Source of the DNA: Streptomyces deccanensis
GTDB lineage: Bacteria > Actinomycetota > Actinomycetes > Streptomycetales > Streptomycetaceae
Direction of reading: 5' to 3'
NCBI RefSeq assembly: GCF_022385335.1
Contig: NZ_CP092431.1
Location: 1,054,001-1,118,000 of the forward strand
DNA length: 64,000 bases
The first letter of the stretch is position 1. The number at the start of each line of letters is the position of its first letter. The notes below the pieces were generated by a model. The model worked only from the letters and a program-made list of their open reading frames with translations. It was not told the DNA's origin and made no database searches. Made by a program: the position numbers and the translations under genes. Positions 60,990 to 64,000 of the stretch are shown piece by piece.

Positions 60990-62387
60990 TCACGCGGCGA
61001 CCCGCTCGGTGTCCGCCGCGGTGATGCCCTTGGTGGAGGCGATCACGGTCTTGAGCTTCTTGGCGAGCGCCTCATAGAACATGCTGAGCGGAAACTCGTC
61101 CGGAAGCACGTCGTCGACGAGTTTCCGCGGCGGCTGCGTCAGATCCAGGGCGTCCGGGCCCTTGGCCCAGCGGGAGCCGGGGTGCGGGGCGAGGTAGGTG
61201 GAGACCAGCTCGTACCCGGCGAACCAGTGGACGAGCTTCGGGCGGTCGATGCCGTCGCGGTAGAGCTGCTCGATGTCGGCGCAGAGCTGGTTGGTGACCT
61301 GCGGGGCGCGCCGCCAGTCGATGTGCAGCTTGTTGTCGGTCCAGCGGACGACGTCGTGCTTGTGCAGGTAGGCGAAGAGGAGCTGGCCGCCGAGACCGTC
61401 GTAGTTGCGGACCCGCTCACCGGTGACCGGGAAGCGGAACATCCGGTCGAAGAGGACCGCGAACTGCACGTCACGGGCTTGCGCGACGCCTTCGGCCTCC
61501 AGCTTCACGGCCTCCTTGAAGGCGGTCAGGTCGCAACGCAGCTCCTCCAGGCCGTACATCCAGAACGGCTGGCGCTGCTTGATCATGAACGGGTCGAAGG
61601 GCAGGTCACCGTGGCTGTGGGTGCGGTCGTGAACCATGTCCCACAGGACGAAGGCCTCCTCGCAGCGGGTCTGGTCGTGGACCATCGCGGCGACGTCCTC
61701 GGGCAGCTCCAGGCCGAGGATGTCGACGGCGGCGTCGGTGACCCGGCGGAAGCGGGCGGCCTCGCGGTCGCAGAAGATGCCACCCCAGGAGAATCGTTCC
61801 GGCGCCTCGCGCACGGCGATGGTCTCCGGGAAGAGCACGGCGGAGTTGGTGTCGTAGCCCGCCGTGAAGTCCTCGAACTTGATGCCGCAGAACAGCGGGT
61901 TGTCGTACCGGGTGCGCTCCAGCTCGGCCAGCCACTCGGGCCAGACCATGCGCAGCACGACCGCTTCGAGGTTGCGGTCGGGGTTGCCGTTCTGCGTGTA
62001 CATCGGGAACACGACCAGGTGCTGGAGGCCGTCCGCGCGGTTGGCGGCCGGCTGGAAGGCGAGCAGCGAGTCGAGGAAGTCGGGCACCTCGAAGCCCCCG
62101 TCGGCCCAGCGCCTCAGGTCCTGGACGAGCGCCTCGTGGTAGGCGGCGTCGTGCGGCAGCAACGGGGACAGCGCCTCGACGGCCTCGACGATCTCCCGTA
62201 CGGCCTGCTCGGCGGCGGCCTGAGCGGGGGCCCGCTCCGCGTCGAAGTCGATGGAGCCGTCCTTCGACTGCCATGGCCGGATCCGCTCCACGGCATCCTT
62301 GAGCACGGGCCAGGCCGGATGCTCCACCACCCTACCGACCGAAGGAACAACGCCCTCCACGCCCATCTGCACAAGAATTTCCGTCAT
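60990..62387 (-). CDS. DUF6421 family protein
   Basis: A 465-residue protein that I recognise as the DUF6421 type; function is unknown. It is cytosolic and largely helical. The central stretch FVLWDMVHDRTHSHGDLPFDPFMIKQ with three histidines and the acids around VHDQTRCEEAF could form a metal site, but this is inference. The C-terminal region KLVHWFAGYELVSTYLAPHPGSRWAKG is also distinctive. It is the first gene of an operon with an SDR and a threonine aldolase. The ATG has GTGGAGGATGGGTC upstream. Confidence 0.8.
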   Translation of the reverse strand: MTEILVQMGVEGVVPSVGRVVEHPAWPVLKDAVERIRPWQSKDGSIDFDAERAPAQAAAEQAVREIVEAVEALSPLLPHDAAYHEALVQDLRRWADGGFEVPDFLDSLLAFQPAANRADGLQHLVVFPMYTQNGNPDRNLEAVVLRMVWPEWLAELERTRYDNPLFCGIKFEDFTAGYDTNSAVLFPETIAVREAPERFSWGGIFCDREAARFRRVTDAAVDILGLELPEDVAAMVHDQTRCEEAFVLWDMVHDRTHSHGDLPFDPFMIKQRQPFWMYGLEELRCDLTAFKEAVKLEAEGVAQARDVQFAVLFDRMFRFPVTGERVRNYDGLGGQLLFAYLHKHDVVRWTDNKLHIDWRRAPQVTNQLCADIEQLYRDGIDRPKLVHWFAGYELVSTYLAPHPGSRWAKGPDALDLTQPPRKLVDDVLPDEFPLSMFYEALAKKLKTVIASTKGITAADTERVAA

Positions 62388-62802
62388 GACCCATCCTCCA
62401 CGGGAGAACCTTTCGTAAGGACACCGTACGTAGCGAGGCTTCCTCACCGCAAGACCGATCATGAGCGGCCCAGCCGGAAATCTTCCCGCCACTCCCGGCA
62501 CCTAACCGCTGAATCTCCTGTCACACGCGTCGTAGGTCACACTTCGTGCGTCGGGGTCTCCGCGCGGAGGGCACCCAGGGTCAACGCGCACCGGACTCGC
62601 CCACTCAGGGATGACCTGATCGGTGCGGGCCAGGTGCGGAAACGGTCCTGTTCCCCGACGTGACACGGGGTGACACGACCCGAAAGGGCCCGTGCACATG
62701 CGGATGCATCGCACGGCGGGAGGACTACGCTGCGCCCCAGCCGCGTGCCGCCCCTCCCCCGGTCGCGCGGTCCGAGCCGCCGTCGACGGAAGCGAGTCCA
62801 CC
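62388..62802. other. Divergent intergenic region
   Basis: This 415-base gap separates the divergent DUF6421 and GDPD genes and must hold both promoters, though I cannot place them firmly. It contains the short direct repeat at 62660-62677. A frame extending the GDPD upstream has Arg/Pro-rich, non-family sequence, so I do not count it as coding. Confidence 0.45.
62660..62677 (+). repeat. GTGACACG direct repeat, 10-bp period
   Basis: GTGACACG occurs twice, one helical turn apart, about 130 bases before the GDPD start. It may be a regulator site. Confidence 0.35.
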
Positions 62803-63486
62803 TTGAACTTCCTCACCATCGGTCACCGCGGAGTCATGGGTGTCGAACCCGAGAACACCCTCCGTTCCTTCGTGGCCGCCGATCGCGCGGGCCTCGACGT
62901 CATCGAACTCGATCTGCATCTGAGCAAGGACGGCGCGCTCGTCGTCATGCACGACGCGGATGTGGACCGGACGACGGACGGCACGGGCCCGATCGCCGAC
63001 AAGACCCTCGCCGAGCTGCGCGCCCTGGACGCGGGCCGCGGCGAGCGCGTGCCCACCTTCGAGGAGGTCCTGGACGCGGTACGGGCGCCGCTCCAGGCCG
63101 AGATCAAGGACACGGCGGCGGCCCGCGCCCTCGCCGAGGTCATGCACCGGCGCGACCTGGTCGGACGGGTCGAGGTGCTGTCCTTCCACGACGAGGCGGT
63201 CGCCGAGATCGCCCGTCTCGTGCCGGGCGTCCGTACCGCGCTGGTCGCCAGCCGCTTCGGCACCGACGTCGTGGACCGGGCGGTGGCGGTGGGCGCCGCC
63301 ACCCTGGTGCTGAACATCCGGCGGCTGACGCTGGAGGTCGTCGAGAAGGCCCGCAAGGCGAACCTGCGGATCATCGGCTGGGTGGTGAACACCCAGGACC
63401 ATCTGCGCCTGGTCCGCGCCCTCCAGCTGGACGGCGCGACGACCGACTACCCGGACATCAAACGCACGGGCCGCTTCACCGCCTGA
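62803..63486 (+). CDS. Glycerophosphodiester phosphodiesterase
   Basis: A 227-residue GDPD that hydrolyses glycerophosphodiesters to an alcohol and glycerol-3-phosphate. Active-site residues are complete: H8 (GHRG), E35 and D37 (IELDLH), and H50 (VVMHD), with the ENTLRSF loop after H8. Length is close to the minimal cytosolic GDPD. The TTG at 62803 is preferred because GHRGVMGVEPENTL sits right behind it, as in Streptomyces homologues, and GGAAGCGAG lies upstream; an in-frame ATG at 62692 would add 37 unconserved residues. Monocistronic. Confidence 0.85.
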   Translation: MNFLTIGHRGVMGVEPENTLRSFVAADRAGLDVIELDLHLSKDGALVVMHDADVDRTTDGTGPIADKTLAELRALDAGRGERVPTFEEVLDAVRAPLQAEIKDTAAARALAEVMHRRDLVGRVEVLSFHDEAVAEIARLVPGVRTALVASRFGTDVVDRAVAVGAATLVLNIRRLTLEVVEKARKANLRIIGWVVNTQDHLRLVRALQLDGATTDYPDIKRTGRFTA

Positions 63487-63502
63487 CCCCCGCGCCCCGC
63501 CG

Positions 63503-64000
63503 CTACGCCAGCTCCTTGACCAGCAGCTCGAACCGCAGGTCGTCCCGCCGCGGGATGCCGAAGCGCTCGTCGCCGTACGGGAACGGGGTCATCCGTCCCG
63601 TACGGCGGTAACCGCGCCGCTCGTACCAGGCGATGAGGTCGTCCCGTACGGAGATCACGGTCATGTGCATCTCCGTGGCACCCCAGGTCTCGCGCACGAT
63701 CCGTTCCGCCTCGGCGATGATCACCTTGCCGAGGCCGGCGCCCTGGAGGGCCGGGCTGACCGCGAACATCCCGAAGTAGGCGTGCGCGCCGCGGTGTTCG
63801 AGCTGGCAGCAGGCGACGACCGTGCCGTCCCGCTCGACGGTGAGCAGTCGGCTGTCGGGGGCCTTGATGACCGCGAGGACACCCTCGGGGTCGGTCCGCT
63901 GCCCTTCGAGGATGTCCGCCTCCGTGGTCCATCCGGCCCGGCTGGAGTCCCCTCGGTACGCCGACTCGATCAGCGCGACGAGGACGTCCACGTCGGCGTC
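63503..64000 (-). CDS. GNAT-family N-acetyltransferase (partial, start beyond window)
   Basis: The C-terminal 165 or so residues of a GNAT acetyltransferase that transfers an acetyl group from acetyl-CoA to an amine. Motif A, FGMFAVSPALQGAGLGKVIIAEAERIVRE, contains the Q-x-x-G-L-G CoA-phosphate loop; the WYERRGYRRTGRMTPFPYGDERFGIPRRDDL end is typical. The start codon lies beyond the right edge; the open frame continues to 64000, and family sequence before VALIESAYRGDSS supports this. It converges with the GDPD gene. Substrate unknown. Confidence 0.85.
   Translation of the reverse strand, partial: DADVDVLVALIESAYRGDSSRAGWTTEADILEGQRTDPEGVLAVIKAPDSRLLTVERDGTVVACCQLEHRGAHAYFGMFAVSPALQGAGLGKVIIAEAERIVRETWGATEMHMTVISVRDDLIAWYERRGYRRTGRMTPFPYGDERFGIPRRDDLRFELLVKELA

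Noticed and set aside
1..64000. tRNA, rRNA, CRISPR, phage or transposon remnants
   Set aside because: I looked for cloverleaf-like segments, regular spaced repeats, transposase/integrase motifs and terminal inverted repeats and saw none that could be supported.

Overview
The window looks like a piece of a Streptomyces (or very close actinomycete) chromosome. GC content is very high, many genes start with GTG or TTG, third codon positions are strongly G/C, and there are mycothiol- and F420-type enzyme families, a DUF6643 protein, a Streptomyces-type anti-sigma-like ATPase, a PASTA-less Ser/Thr kinase and many small one-component regulators. I see no rRNA, tRNA, CRISPR array, integrase or insertion sequence. 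The DNA reads as accessory-flavoured core chromosome. The last gene runs off the right edge.

Layout. 0-10 kb: DUF6643 protein, MOSC protein, a two-TM protein, a beta-helix/AAA+ fusion, a secreted S33 peptidase, a membrane-embedded lipase-like hydrolase and a DeoR regulator. 10-20 kb: a cysteine-synthase-fold enzyme, an anti-sigma-like ATPase, a plant-type ketol-acid reductoisomerase divergent from an IlvY-like LysR regulator, then a YfhO / GT2 / GtrA triad that matches three-component extracytoplasmic glycosylation systems. 20-31 kb: ROK regulator, AlkB, RlmG-like methyltransferase, AraC regulator, an aga-type operon (KbaY-like aldolase, AgaS-like SIS protein) divergent from its DeoR regulator, and a tandem Lrp regulator divergent from an Nramp-like transporter plus amidase.

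31-46 kb: a divergent copper locus (CopA and a His-rich exported protein) with two near-perfect CsoR-type operators, each overlapping its own promoter; a beta-propeller protein; a probably leaderless MFS gene; a two-gene graspetide (ATP-grasp RiPP) locus; a mycothiol-dependent isomerase-like protein; a sensor-kinase/response-regulator deletion chimera; a TetR regulator with three operators divergent from an F420-type reductase; a geranylgeranyl-reductase-like protein; an M20 dipeptidase; and a TmrB-like/NUDIX fusion. 46-64 kb: ROK glucokinase, LacI regulator, Ser/Thr kinase, DUF6986 aldolase/lyase-like enzyme with an IclR-style operator, a secreted DNase-I-fold phosphatase/nuclease, etfBA, a flavin reductase preceded by a candidate leaderless leader peptide, thioredoxin/DUF4395, PlsC, transglutaminase-like protein, the DUF6421-SDR-threonine aldolase operon, a GDPD phosphodiesterase and a partial GNAT.

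The most notable items are the graspetide locus, the plant-type KARI with an IlvY-like regulator and operator, the two-component chimera, the glycosylation triad, the Nramp-like carrier that lacks the usual metal motif and is coupled to an amidase, and the TmrB-NUDIX fusion. All functions are inferred by reading sequence; no search was run.
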